Assembly: GCF_013426895.1 (NCBI RefSeq)
Contig: NZ_AP023177.1
Coordinates: 248,001 to 312,000 of the forward strand
Source: Paraburkholderia largidicola
GTDB lineage: Bacteria; Pseudomonadota; Gammaproteobacteria; Burkholderiales; Burkholderiaceae
Direction: 5' to 3'
Length of the DNA: 64,000 nucleotides
The notes under the pieces were generated by a model. The model was not told the origin of the DNA. It made no database searches and saw only the letters and a program-made list of their open reading frames with translations. Positions 44,587 to 52,770 of this stretch are shown piece by piece. A program made the position numbers and the translations under genes. How positions within the stretch are numbered: the stretch's first letter is position 1; each line of letters opens with the position of its first letter.

Positions 44587-45461
44587 GATTGCGCTGCCTC
44601 CGTCTTGTCCTGTGTCGCCGTATCAAAATCGCTCGCATCGTGACGCTCCCGAAGCTGCCCGGAAGGGTCACCGCTCGTCCGGTTGACCATGCGTCCACGT
44701 CTTACCGCCGGCCGCGCGAGAAGCATGTTGGCCCAGCGTTGAATGTTCGTGTAGTCCCGCACGGACAGGAATTCCGCCGCACCGTATTGCCAGCCTTTGA
44801 CAAGGCCGCCGTACCACGGGAACACCGCCATGTCGGCGATGGTGTAATCGTCACCGGCGAGATATTCACTGTTGGCGAGCTGCCGGTCGAGCACATCGAG
44901 CTGGCGCTTCACCTCCATCGCGAAACGGTCGATCGCATACTCGATCTTCGTTGGCGCATAGGCGTAGAAGTGGCCGAAGCCGCCGCCCAGGTATGGCGCG
45001 CAGCCCATCTGCCAGAACAGCCAGTTGAGCGTCTCGGTGCGTGCCGCCACGTCTTTCGGAAGAAACGCCCCGAACTTCTCGGCCAGGTACAGCAGGATCG
45101 AGCCCGACTCGAACACGCGTACAGGCTTCGGCCCACCGCGATCCAGCAGCGCGGGGATCTTCGAGTTCGGATTGATGTCCACGAAGCCGCTGCCAAACTG
45201 CTCACCCTCGCCGATCCTGATCAGCCAGGCGTCATACTCGGCCCCCGAATAGCCGGCTGCGAGCAGTTCCTCCAGCAGGATTGTGACCTTTACGCCATTG
45301 GGCGTGCCCAGCGAATAAAGCTGCAGCGGATGACGCCCGACAGGCAGCACCTTTTCATGCGTCGGCCCGGCGACCGGTCGGTTGATGTTCGCGAAGGTGC
45401 CACCGCTGGGTTTATTCCAGCTCCAGACCTTCGGGGGAATATAGTCGAGTGAATCAGCCAT
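44583..45461 (-). CDS. yghU: Glutathione-dependent disulfide-bond oxidoreductase (YghU-like GST)
   Basis: 292 residues from the ATG at 45461 (GGAGAA site). The long N-terminal extension PPKVWSWNKPSGGTFANINRPVAGPTHEKVLPVG and YSLGTPNGVKVTILLEEL, then QFGSGFVDINPNSKIPALLD, are those of YghU/YfcG nu-class GSTs, which bind glutathione and act on disulfides and organic hydroperoxides. C-terminal helical domain with NWLFWQMGCAPYLGGGFGHFY. Part of the peroxiredoxin-transporter-GST-SDR operon. Confidence 0.88.
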   Translation of the reverse strand: MADSLDYIPPKVWSWNKPSGGTFANINRPVAGPTHEKVLPVGRHPLQLYSLGTPNGVKVTILLEELLAAGYSGAEYDAWLIRIGEGEQFGSGFVDINPNSKIPALLDRGGPKPVRVFESGSILLYLAEKFGAFLPKDVAARTETLNWLFWQMGCAPYLGGGFGHFYAYAPTKIEYAIDRFAMEVKRQLDVLDRQLANSEYLAGDDYTIADMAVFPWYGGLVKGWQYGAAEFLSVRDYTNIQRWANMLLARPAVRRGRMVNRTSGDPSGQLRERHDASDFDTATQDKTEAAQS

Positions 45462-45490
45462 GCAGTTCTCCATTACGGCTCAGCGCCGGC

Positions 45491-46195
45491 TCAGGCTACC
45501 AGCGGATAGTTGGACGGGAAGAGCGCGCGACGGGTCTCCTCGTCGTTGACCTTCTTGAACTCGTGGTCCTTGCCGATTGCTCTGGCGCGGGCCGCCGCTG
45601 GGCGTGCATCGACTGTTTCGAACAGCCGCTTGAGGTTGGGAAACGACCCCAGCGGATCGTCGGCCCCCTTGAGCACACGCGAAGCGCGGTCAAGCCATCC
45701 CCAAGCCGATATATCGGCGATTGTGTATGTTTCACCCACGATGTACGTGCGTCCTTCCAGATGGTCGTTCAGAACCTGGTAGTGGCGCTCGGCCTCACGT
45801 CGATAACGGTTCACCGCATAGTCGAGTCCTTCGGGCGCGGCGAACTGGAAGTGCACGGCCTGGCCCGAGAACGGGCCAAGACCGGAGGCGAGAAAGAGCA
45901 GCCACGAAAGCAGTTCGGGCCTGTCCTGCGGTGCGCCCTGCAATTTGCCGGTCTTCTCCGCCAGATAGAGCAGGATCGCCGTGGAGTCGAACACGCGCGC
46001 TTCCTTGCCGCCCGGCCCGTCTGTATCGACGATGGCAGGCACCTTGCCGTTGGGGTTGATCGCGCGGAATTGCGGCGTGTGCTGCTCGCCCTTGCTCGTG
46101 TCGATGGGGACCATCTCGTAGGGAAGACCCGTCTCCTCGAGAAACAGGGCAATCTTGGCCGGATTTGGCGTGGGGTGGAAGTAAAAGCGGATCAT
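45491..46195 (-). CDS. Glutathione S-transferase
   Basis: 234 residues. MIRFYFHPTPNPAKIALFLEETGLPYEMVPIDTSKGEQHTPQFRAINPNGKVPAIVD is the thioredoxin-fold GST domain, followed by a helical domain ending RRALFPSNYPLVA. The frameshifted gene at 35810 is its paralogue. Ten bases after the transporter gene's stop, and 29 before the YghU-like gene. Likely glutathione conjugation or isomerisation of electrophiles. Confidence 0.88.
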   Translation of the reverse strand: MIRFYFHPTPNPAKIALFLEETGLPYEMVPIDTSKGEQHTPQFRAINPNGKVPAIVDTDGPGGKEARVFDSTAILLYLAEKTGKLQGAPQDRPELLSWLLFLASGLGPFSGQAVHFQFAAPEGLDYAVNRYRREAERHYQVLNDHLEGRTYIVGETYTIADISAWGWLDRASRVLKGADDPLGSFPNLKRLFETVDARPAAARARAIGKDHEFKKVNDEETRRALFPSNYPLVA

Positions 46196-46205
46196 GGCGG
46201 TACCT

Positions 46206-47186
46206 TCAGGTTTGCGAATGGGTTGATGCACGCGGCACTGCTGCAATGCGCGCGGGAGCGGGCCTGGAAGCGAGCAGTACACCGAAAACGATGATGACGA
46301 TCGACACACCTTCAGCCAGCGACGGCGTTTCGCCGAGAACGGGTATGGCGAGAACCGAGGCAACAGCAGGAAGCAGTGCAATGACAGCAGTGGCAGCCGA
46401 AGAGCCGAGCAGGGAAACGGCGCGGTTATAGGTGATGAGCGCGACGCCACTCATCAGCACGCCTTGATAAATCCCTTGCATGGCAATCTCCCCCGGGGAG
46501 GCAAGGCTGAACCGGCTGAGGCCGAGGAACAGATAGACTGGAAGATAAAGCGCCATCGACCAGAGGCAGATCAGCGCAGCGGACTGGATCGGTGTCAGGC
46601 CGCTGCGTCGAAACAGCAGCGTATAGATGGCCCACATCGCGGCAGCGGCCGTCAGTGCGAAGATGCCAAAAGGATTGGGTTTGCCATGGGCTGCTACACC
46701 GGCACCCACCAGGCAAACGAGCCCTGTAATGATCGCCGCATAGCCGATCCACCGTGACCTTCCCTGCCGCTCACGCAGGAAACCCCAACCGAACACGCCG
46801 GCGAAGACTGGCATCAACGTCGGTGCGACAGACGCGGCCTGAGCCGCCGAAGTCAGCTTCAACCCGAGCGCGACGAGCAGTACGAAAGGCACGCCCCACA
46901 ACACCGCAAATATCAAACCCTCGCCCCAGGCGGCGGCAGACAGGCGGGAGCCCCGGCGCACGACAGTTGGCGCGAGAAGGATGCCGCCAATGCCGAACCT
47001 AAGCGCGGCAATGTCCCAGATGCGAAGCTCGCGGGTGACACCGAGCCGTGTCACGACAAACCAGCCCGAGAAGATCATGACCGTGAGCGCTGCCCAGGCG
47101 AACCCCGACAGTCGTATGCGTGAGGCTTTTCGCTGCGCCTGCTCAGGGTCGACGGCCGCCGCAACCGATACCTTGCCGCTTGCCAT
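46206..47186 (-). CDS. DMT-superfamily (EamA) membrane transporter
   Basis: 326 residues with ten predicted membrane helices in two EamA repeats (about 27-160 and 175-305). It has the typical LRFGIGGILLAP and SVAPTLMPVFAGVFGWGFLRERQG segments and the second-repeat NRAVSLLGSSAATAVIALLPAVASVLAIPVLGE. Probably exports a small metabolite. It follows the peroxiredoxin stop by three bases. Substrate unknown. Confidence 0.85.
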   Translation of the reverse strand: MASGKVSVAAAVDPEQAQRKASRIRLSGFAWAALTVMIFSGWFVVTRLGVTRELRIWDIAALRFGIGGILLAPTVVRRGSRLSAAAWGEGLIFAVLWGVPFVLLVALGLKLTSAAQAASVAPTLMPVFAGVFGWGFLRERQGRSRWIGYAAIITGLVCLVGAGVAAHGKPNPFGIFALTAAAAMWAIYTLLFRRSGLTPIQSAALICLWSMALYLPVYLFLGLSRFSLASPGEIAMQGIYQGVLMSGVALITYNRAVSLLGSSAATAVIALLPAVASVLAIPVLGETPSLAEGVSIVIIVFGVLLASRPAPARIAAVPRASTHSQT

Positions 47187-47189
47187 CGA

Positions 47190-47843
47190 TCAGGCCGGTA
47201 GAAGCGCTTTCACGGCAGCGAGAATCGCATCCGGTTCGAGCCGCTTGCGGTAATCGACCTCGATACCGGCGAGCACAATGCGCCCATCCGGAGCAATCAC
47301 ATAGGTGGCGGGAACCGGCAATTCCCAGCTCCCGTCGCCATTGATCGCGGGCAACGCCTTGTTGTTCGAGCGCAGTGCCTCACGCAGATCCTCGGGCAGT
47401 GCATAAACGAGTCCGAAGCGGCGCGCGGCGGAATTACCTGCATCGCTCAGGACATCGAAGGTTAGTGCGTTTGTCTGCGCAGTCGTCAGCGATCCGTCGG
47501 GAAGCTGTGGCGAGATCGCGATCAGCCGGGCGCCCAGCGCGGCCATCTCAGGAAGGATCGCCTGATACGCCCGCAACTGGATATTGCAGTAGGGACACCA
47601 TCCGCCGCGATAAAACGTAAGCACGACGGGTCCGTGCTGCAACAGACCGGAAAGCGAGACCCAATTGCCATGTATGTCCGGTAGTGAAAAGTCCGGCGCT
47701 TCATCGCCAGTTCCGACCGCCAGGTCCAGCGCGAACCTGGCACGCAGTTCGTCGATCCTGGCCTCGTAGAGCGCGACGCGCCCGGATGGCGCAGTGCGCG
47801 CGAACTCCGCCCTGAAGCTGTCCAGTTGCTCCTGCAGTCCCAT
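47190..47843 (-). CDS. AhpC/TSA-family peroxiredoxin-like protein
   Basis: 217 residues, thioredoxin-fold peroxiredoxin. The active-site loop is VLTFYRGGWCPYCNIQLRAYQ with both cysteines, unlike its paralogue at 20362. A GGAGGAGAG site precedes the ATG at 47843. It is the first gene of a minus-strand operon (peroxiredoxin, DMT transporter, GST, YghU-like, SDR) that diverges from the TetR gene at 47986. Likely reduces hydroperoxides, perhaps with the encoded GSTs. Confidence 0.87.
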   Translation of the reverse strand: MGLQEQLDSFRAEFARTAPSGRVALYEARIDELRARFALDLAVGTGDEAPDFSLPDIHGNWVSLSGLLQHGPVVLTFYRGGWCPYCNIQLRAYQAILPEMAALGARLIAISPQLPDGSLTTAQTNALTFDVLSDAGNSAARRFGLVYALPEDLREALRSNNKALPAINGDGSWELPVPATYVIAPDGRIVLAGIEVDYRKRLEPDAILAAVKALLPA

Positions 47844-47907
47844 GACTCTCCTCCTCCACGGGGCACGTTGCGCCCACGGCTATATTCAGCTCGCGCCCTT
47901 TCCGTTT

Positions 47908-47923
47908 TAGAACGCACATTCTA
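47908..47923. promoter_or_regulatory. Possible TetR operator, TAGAA-N6-TTCTA
   Basis: Perfect five-base arms in the divergent region between the peroxiredoxin operon and TetR. Taken as 6-4-6 it has one mismatch, like the site at 35700 upstream of the paralogous regulator. Confidence 0.55.
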
Positions 47924-47985
47924 TAATCGCTCATCGCAGCGAAGTTGGCAAGCTCGCTGCGCCATGATGGATCCAGGTGACAGAG

Positions 47986-48585
47986 ATGGCGAGACCAAGG
48001 GAATTTGACGAAGAAGCAGTGCTGGACGCAACGGTCCAGTGCTTCTGGAGGTACGGCTACGAGGCGACGTCGGTGAAAGATCTCACCGGGAAAACAGGTC
48101 TCACCGCCGCAAGCCTTTACAACGCGTACGGAGACAAGCGCGGCCTGTTCCGGGCAGCGCTCGATCGCTACACAAGCGAAAGCATAGGCAACCGCATACG
48201 GCGGTGCGAAGCGCTCCCTCCCCTTGAGGCGATCCATTCGTTCTTCGAAGAGATCCTGCGCCGCTCGTTGAACGATCGCCAGCATAAGGGTTGCATGCTC
48301 GTGAATTCGGCCCTGGAGATGGCACCGCACGATGCTGAATTCCAGAAGATCATCGACGGTGTTCTTACCCGTATCGAAGGCTTTTTTCTCGGGTGCATCA
48401 GAACAGGTCAGGCCGACGGGACCATTACGCCATCACAGCCGGCCGCGGTCCTCGCCCGGCACCTGCTTGGCGTTCTGATGGGCGTTCGCGTCCTGGCGCG
48501 CGTTCGTCCGGAAAAAGCGCTGCTGGAAGGGGTGATTGCGCCAGCGCTCGCCCAGCTTGTACCGCCCGAGGACGGGCCGAACTGA
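47986..48585 (+). CDS. TetR family transcriptional regulator, paralogue
   Basis: 199 residues from the ATG at 47986 (AGGTGA site; a GTG at 47977 is possible). MARPREFDEEAVLDATVQCFWRYGYEATSVKDLTGKTGL-type helix-turn-helix, and a C-terminal domain with RQHKGCMLVNSALEMAPHDAEF. Close relative of the regulator at 35039. Expected to repress the divergent detoxification operon starting at 47843. Confidence 0.88.
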   Translation: MARPREFDEEAVLDATVQCFWRYGYEATSVKDLTGKTGLTAASLYNAYGDKRGLFRAALDRYTSESIGNRIRRCEALPPLEAIHSFFEEILRRSLNDRQHKGCMLVNSALEMAPHDAEFQKIIDGVLTRIEGFFLGCIRTGQADGTITPSQPAAVLARHLLGVLMGVRVLARVRPEKALLEGVIAPALAQLVPPEDGPN

Positions 48586-48627
48586 CGTTCCACGAAAGAT
48601 GAGTGCATTCAGGTACCCTTTCAGGGT

Positions 48628-48852
48628 TTGCGCAATCTGGCCTGCTTGGCGACGCTGTTGTCGTTCGCACACCAGGGTTTGGGATTGGCATATGTAGCTG
48701 ACGTGGAAGCCGCCGAGGATCCGGCGACCGGGCGGCTCGAATCAGTGCTACGCAGCTACATTCATCCGACCGTGGGGATGTACCTCTATTTCCCGGCGAA
48801 GGCGCAACCGAAGCTGCACGCCTTCATCGACACAGTGAGGCATAGGGCGTGA
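48628..48852 (+). pseudogene. LysR-type regulator C-terminal fragment
   Basis: The frame reads LSFAHQGLGLAYVADVEA, GRLESVLRSYIHPTVGMYLYFP and AQPKLHAFIDTVR. This is the typical end of a LysR effector domain (GLGLAYV... GRL..VL... YLYYPSR ... L.AFID). No DNA-binding domain is present upstream, so it is a fragment of about 75 residues. Confidence 0.65.
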
Positions 48853-48862
48853 ATCGCACAAG

Positions 48863-49471
48863 TCATCCGATTTCGGCCTTCACCGCCGCAAAGGTTTCCT
48901 CCAAGAACGCCGCGATCGGCCGCTCGCCGCTCTGGTTTCCCCAAGCCTCGATGGCCAGACGCGTGGCGCCCATGGAGACCATCGCGACGACACGCAGCGC
49001 CTGCCGTCGTTGCGGCTGGCGCCAGACTTCGCACAGCGTTGCGTAAAGCCCCTCTTCCTGGGCTGCGTATGCCGCCTGTTTGCGAGCTTTTAGCGTTTCG
49101 CTCGCGCGCATCACGCGGTCGATCGCTCGCATTTTCTCCGATTCGTAGCGCGAAACGTGATTGATCAGCGTTTTGCGCACGGCGTCGAGCGGCGCTTCGT
49201 CGGGGGAGACTTTCAGCAGCTCCGCTTGCATCGCATCCCATGCCCCCGCTTGCCACGCGAGCACGATGTCATCCTTCGACCTGAAGTACGAGAAGAATGT
49301 GCGCCGCGAGATGCCCGCTGCCTCCGCAACCGCGTCGAGCGTTGTCGCTTCGTAGCCATGGGCCAGAAAGAGCTGCAGACCCGTTTCCGCGATGCGCAGG
49401 CGCGTCTCTCGTTGTTTTTGTTCGCGTAGCCCTCGACGCGCGGATTGATCATCAACGGTTTTCGATGTCAC
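48863..49471 (-). CDS. TetR family transcriptional regulator
   Basis: 202 residues from a GTG at 49471 with an AAGG site; the open frame continues well upstream but through the operator. REQKQRETRLRIAETGLQLFLAHGYEATTLDAVAEAAGISRRTFFSYFRSKDD-type helix-turn-helix and a TetR_C domain. A long perfect palindrome (49491-49526) lies 20 bases upstream, between it and the divergent SDR gene. Confidence 0.87.
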   Translation of the reverse strand: MTSKTVDDQSARRGLREQKQRETRLRIAETGLQLFLAHGYEATTLDAVAEAAGISRRTFFSYFRSKDDIVLAWQAGAWDAMQAELLKVSPDEAPLDAVRKTLINHVSRYESEKMRAIDRVMRASETLKARKQAAYAAQEEGLYATLCEVWRQPQRRQALRVVAMVSMGATRLAIEAWGNQSGERPIAAFLEETFAAVKAEIG

Positions 49472-49490
49472 GTAAATTTGCCTTGCAAGA

Positions 49491-49526
49491 TTGCACTGAG
49501 TGCGCAAATATACGCACTCAGTGCAA
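49491..49526. promoter_or_regulatory. TetR operator, 14-base perfect inverted repeat
   Basis: TTGCACTGAGTGCG and its exact complement CGCACTCAGTGCAA, separated by eight AT-rich bases. Each arm is itself partly palindromic (TGCACTGAGTGC), so two repressor dimers could bind. It lies between the TetR start at 49471 and the SDR start at 49554. Confidence 0.8.
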
Positions 49527-49553
49527 ATATAATCAACCCTCAGGGCGAGAATC

Positions 49554-50468
49554 ATGGCCAAGTGGACTGCAGCGGATATTCCATCACAGCGTGGCCGTAC
49601 CGCCATCATTACCGGGACCGGCGGCCTCGGCCTCGAAAATGCGTTGGCGCTGGCCCGCGCCGGTGCGAATGTCATCATCGCCGGACGCAATCCGGCCAAA
49701 GGCCGCGAAGCGGTCGAACACGTGCGCCGAAATGCGCGCGACGCGACGGTGTGTTTCGAGGAACTCGATCTCGCGCGTCTTGAATCAGTGGATGCATTGG
49801 GTTCGAGACTGCGTGCCAGACTCGACAGCGTGGATCTTCTCATCAACAACGCCGGCGTGATGACACCGCCGCAGCGCAAGACCACGGACGACGGATTCGA
49901 ACTACAGTTGGGCATCAACTACGTGGGGCACTTCGCACTTACGGCGCACCTGCTGCCGCTTTTGCGCAACGGCGCAAGTCCACGCGTCGTGACGCTTGCG
50001 AGCATTGCTGCCCGCGACGGCGCGATCCATTTCGACGACCTGCAAGCCGAACGCACGTACAAGCCGATGCAAGCTTACGCGCAATCCAAGCTCGCATGCC
50101 TGATGTTCAGCCTCGAACTCCAGCGGCGCTGCGAGGCCAGGGGCTGGGGCATTGCGAGCATCCCTGCGCATCCGGGCATTGCCCGCACCGACCTGCTGCC
50201 AAACGGGACAGGACCGAACAGCGCTTTCGCCCTATTACGCAAATATCTCTGGTTCATGTTCCAGCCCGCGTCGCAAGGGGCATTGCCAACGCTTTATGCA
50301 GCGACGTCACCGGCTGCACAAGGTGGCATGTATTACGGACCGGACAGAATGGGCGAGATACGTGGACTCCCGGCCACAGCGAAGATTCCGCGGCAAGCGC
50401 TTGACATGGAGACTGCGACACGATTCTGGGAGCTCTCCGAAAAACTAACGGGCGTAGCATTTGGATGA
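49554..50468 (+). CDS. SDR family oxidoreductase
   Basis: 304 residues, the length and pattern of the retinol dehydrogenase/protochlorophyllide reductase-like SDR branch. TGTGGLGLENALALARAG cofactor loop, LLINNAGVMTPP, catalytic YAQSKLACL near 180. Divergent from TetR and preceded by its palindromic operator, so likely repressed by it. Substrate unknown. Confidence 0.87.
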   Translation: MAKWTAADIPSQRGRTAIITGTGGLGLENALALARAGANVIIAGRNPAKGREAVEHVRRNARDATVCFEELDLARLESVDALGSRLRARLDSVDLLINNAGVMTPPQRKTTDDGFELQLGINYVGHFALTAHLLPLLRNGASPRVVTLASIAARDGAIHFDDLQAERTYKPMQAYAQSKLACLMFSLELQRRCEARGWGIASIPAHPGIARTDLLPNGTGPNSAFALLRKYLWFMFQPASQGALPTLYAATSPAAQGGMYYGPDRMGEIRGLPATAKIPRQALDMETATRFWELSEKLTGVAFG

Positions 50469-50559
50469 ATCCGGCCGATACCGTCATTCGGCCATGAGCG
50501 TGTCTGGCATCAGCCACCAGAACCCGTCGCGGACAGCATCGACCGTCGTACCGGTGAGC

Positions 50560-51146
50560 CCGGCCTGTGTCTGCACCCCCTCGATGTCTCCGGAATCGTG
50601 CAGTGGTTGTTCGAGCAAATCCGCGCTGAGAAAGGCGTGCTCGATATCGTCGTCGCGAGCGCGGGGTTCGTTGAGCAAGTCACGCTTGAGGCCGCGACGC
50701 CCGAGCATTTCGACAAGACATTTGACATCAATGCACGCGGCGTGTTCTTCACCAGCCCAAAGGCCCTTCGGCTGATGACACGCGGCAGCTCGATCGTACT
50801 GGTCTCGTCGGCCGTGTATCGCAAGGGCTTTCCTGGGCACGCGACCTACAGCGCGACCAAGGCGGCGCTGCGTTCGTTCGAACATGGTCCACTGAACTAA
50901 AGGACCGAGGAATTCGCGTGAACAATCTGAGTCCGGGCGCCGCGGACACGCCGATTATCGACGGATAGTTCAAGACCAAAGAGTAAGCGGGTGCCGGTCG
51001 CGCCTTCTGCGCGTCGACCACGCCGCTAGGACGAACTGGTCGCCCCCGAGGAGCTTGCAAACGCGGTCTCTTTCGTCGCATCCGACGAACGCAGCGTCTC
51101 TACTGGCATCGATCTAGTAGCGGATGGGGGCTTTACCCAGCTCTAG
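50560..51146 (+). pseudogene. SDR oxidoreductase, multiply broken
   Basis: A frame from about 50560 reads FEQIRAEKGVLDIVVASAGF and RKGFPGHATYSATKAALRSF, the NAG-like and YxxxK parts of an SDR. It stops at 50898 after HGPLN. Other frames then continue GIRVNNLSPGAADTPIIDG and [32 protein letters not shown] to a stop at 51146. The N-terminal cofactor loop is missing. At least two frame changes and stops make this a dead gene at the border of the conjugation module. Confidence 0.75.
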
Positions 51147-51229
51147 GTGCGGGGGTGAGTCGCGTATCGGATCTCGTCTATCCTAGCGATTAGCAGCTCA
51201 GATTATCTTGAAAATACGTTGAATTTTTA
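51147..51229. other. Probable boundary of the conjugation module
   Basis: Short AT-rich gap between a decayed chromosomal-type SDR gene and the last gene of the trb operon. In Tn4371-like elements the end of the element usually lies just beyond trbI and its small follower gene. I cannot identify an attachment repeat because the other end is outside the window. Confidence 0.3.
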
Positions 51230-51481
51230 TCAGGTATCCCTGGTAAGAACTTTGGCAACCGGCAATTTTGGCGCTCTCCGAAAACCGCGGTCTCCGGCCA
51301 TGAATGCCTCCAACATGTGAGGAATCAACGTAACGGCGTCGACCGTTTCGCCGTAGGTTTGTCCATGCAGCGCGGCGTAACGGTCGAGCTCGACCTTGAG
51401 GCTGGCCGAGCACGTAAAAGTCAGTTTGACTGTCTGTGAGTCAGGCAGCGGCCCCAGCCGCAGTTTGCGCGTCGTGCTCAT
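51230..51481 (-). CDS. DUF2274 small protein of trb operons
   Basis: 83 residues: STTRKLRLGPLPDSQTVKLTFTCSASLKVELDRYAALHGQ-like start and IPHMLEAFMAGDRGFRR. It matches the DUF2274 family that habitually follows trbI in Tn4371-type conjugation operons; the fold resembles a ribbon-helix-helix protein. Its ATG overlaps the trbI stop by four bases. Function unknown. Confidence 0.8.
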   Translation of the reverse strand: MSTTRKLRLGPLPDSQTVKLTFTCSASLKVELDRYAALHGQTYGETVDAVTLIPHMLEAFMAGDRGFRRAPKLPVAKVLTRDT

Positions 51482-52770
51482 TGAATCGGTCCTCTCTGGA
51501 CATTGAGTGGCTGATACGGCCGCAGCACCAAATCCTTGTTCACCATCACGTTGACCTGAAACCCTGTCCGTACCGTCAGCGTCGGTTGGATGCTCAAATC
51601 GCGGCGAGTGATTTCCTGACCGACCTGATTGGCCGTGTCCTGCGAGCTGTCCCGGAGCGCGATGATCGTGTTGCCGTTGGCGCTGCCCTGATTCGAGACG
51701 GCCAGCTCGGAGCCTACGCCGAGCATCGTTGATAGCGCAGCACCTGTCAGAACGCGGCCCCAATGCCAGTCCACACCGTCCTCCAGGCCCGCATAACCGG
51801 CAGCGTCGACGCCGGGCAACCTGTCCAGCGCGATCGACGAGGAATCGGGCAGCACCAAGCGCAGCCAGACCAGCAGCACCCGCTGCTGCCCGAACGCGAC
51901 CTGGCTGTCGTAGCGGCCGATCATACGTGAACCTTGCGGGATCAATAGGTAGTGCCCGGTCGCGGTGTCGTATACAGGCTGAGTCACCTCAGCGATGATC
52001 TCTCCCGGCAGGTCTGAATTGATGCCCGTCACCAGCGCCGCCGGAATGATCGTGCCCGCCATGACGGTGTACGGCGGGGCCGGAGCCTGCAAGCTGCCGG
52101 TGTTACTAATCGCAGCATCGCCCCCTTTTGTCACGAACGCTTCCTTCTGGTCCTGCCGGTTCTGGATCGCCGTCGGGTCGTCGGGCTGTGCGGCCGTGGA
52201 CGCTGGCCCGGCACCCATCGGGTTGAACGCGCCCGCCGAGCCATTGGCTATTGACGGTGTGCCCGCAGACGAGGCGATTGCATCGGGTTTGCCGCCATCG
52301 CTGCCGGTGCGGAAGAACACCGCCGACCGTGCAATCTCGTCAGCCATACGCTGACGGTCAACGCTTTCGGCCGATGGCCCCTGAGCTGCCATGCTGCCCG
52401 GCAGCGGTGGCCTGGCCGACGCCGCGCCCCAGTCGCCCGGCAGCGGCGGTCCGAGCTGCGGCACGCTGGCCTGGGCCGCCGGCGCTGGTTTCGGCGGCAG
52501 TTTCGAGTAGTCGGCCGGCAACTGGTCGAGGTCGTCGGCCCTGGCGATCCGATCGACGTTGTACAGGTTGGTCCGGTCGTCCGAGCCGCGTCGTCCCTTC
52601 GATTGCAGCGCCCACATCGACGCGCCGGCCACGGCCACCGCAAGCGCCGTGGCGGAGATAGCCAGCGTGCGACGATTGAGCCGCGTAACCGCGCGCGGTG
52701 CTGCGCGCAGCTCCACGCCCTCCGGGGCGACTTTCGGCGCCGGCTGGGCTTCGCGGTCAGTCGTGTCCAT
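51478..52770 (-). CDS. trbI: Conjugal transfer protein TrbI (VirB10-like)
   Basis: 430 residues from the ATG at 52770, which overlaps the trbG end. One N-terminal membrane helix (about 35-55), a proline-rich periplasmic linker (about 75-190), and a C-terminal VirB10 beta-barrel domain with AGTIIPAALVTGINSDLPGEIIAEV and GSRMIGRYDSQVAFGQQRVLLVWLRL. It spans the envelope and transmits energy to the outer-membrane core of the mating channel. Confidence 0.92.
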   Translation of the reverse strand: MDTTDREAQPAPKVAPEGVELRAAPRAVTRLNRRTLAISATALAVAVAGASMWALQSKGRRGSDDRTNLYNVDRIARADDLDQLPADYSKLPPKPAPAAQASVPQLGPPLPGDWGAASARPPLPGSMAAQGPSAESVDRQRMADEIARSAVFFRTGSDGGKPDAIASSAGTPSIANGSAGAFNPMGAGPASTAAQPDDPTAIQNRQDQKEAFVTKGGDAAISNTGSLQAPAPPYTVMAGTIIPAALVTGINSDLPGEIIAEVTQPVYDTATGHYLLIPQGSRMIGRYDSQVAFGQQRVLLVWLRLVLPDSSSIALDRLPGVDAAGYAGLEDGVDWHWGRVLTGAALSTMLGVGSELAVSNQGSANGNTIIALRDSSQDTANQVGQEITRRDLSIQPTLTVRTGFQVNVMVNKDLVLRPYQPLNVQRGPIQ

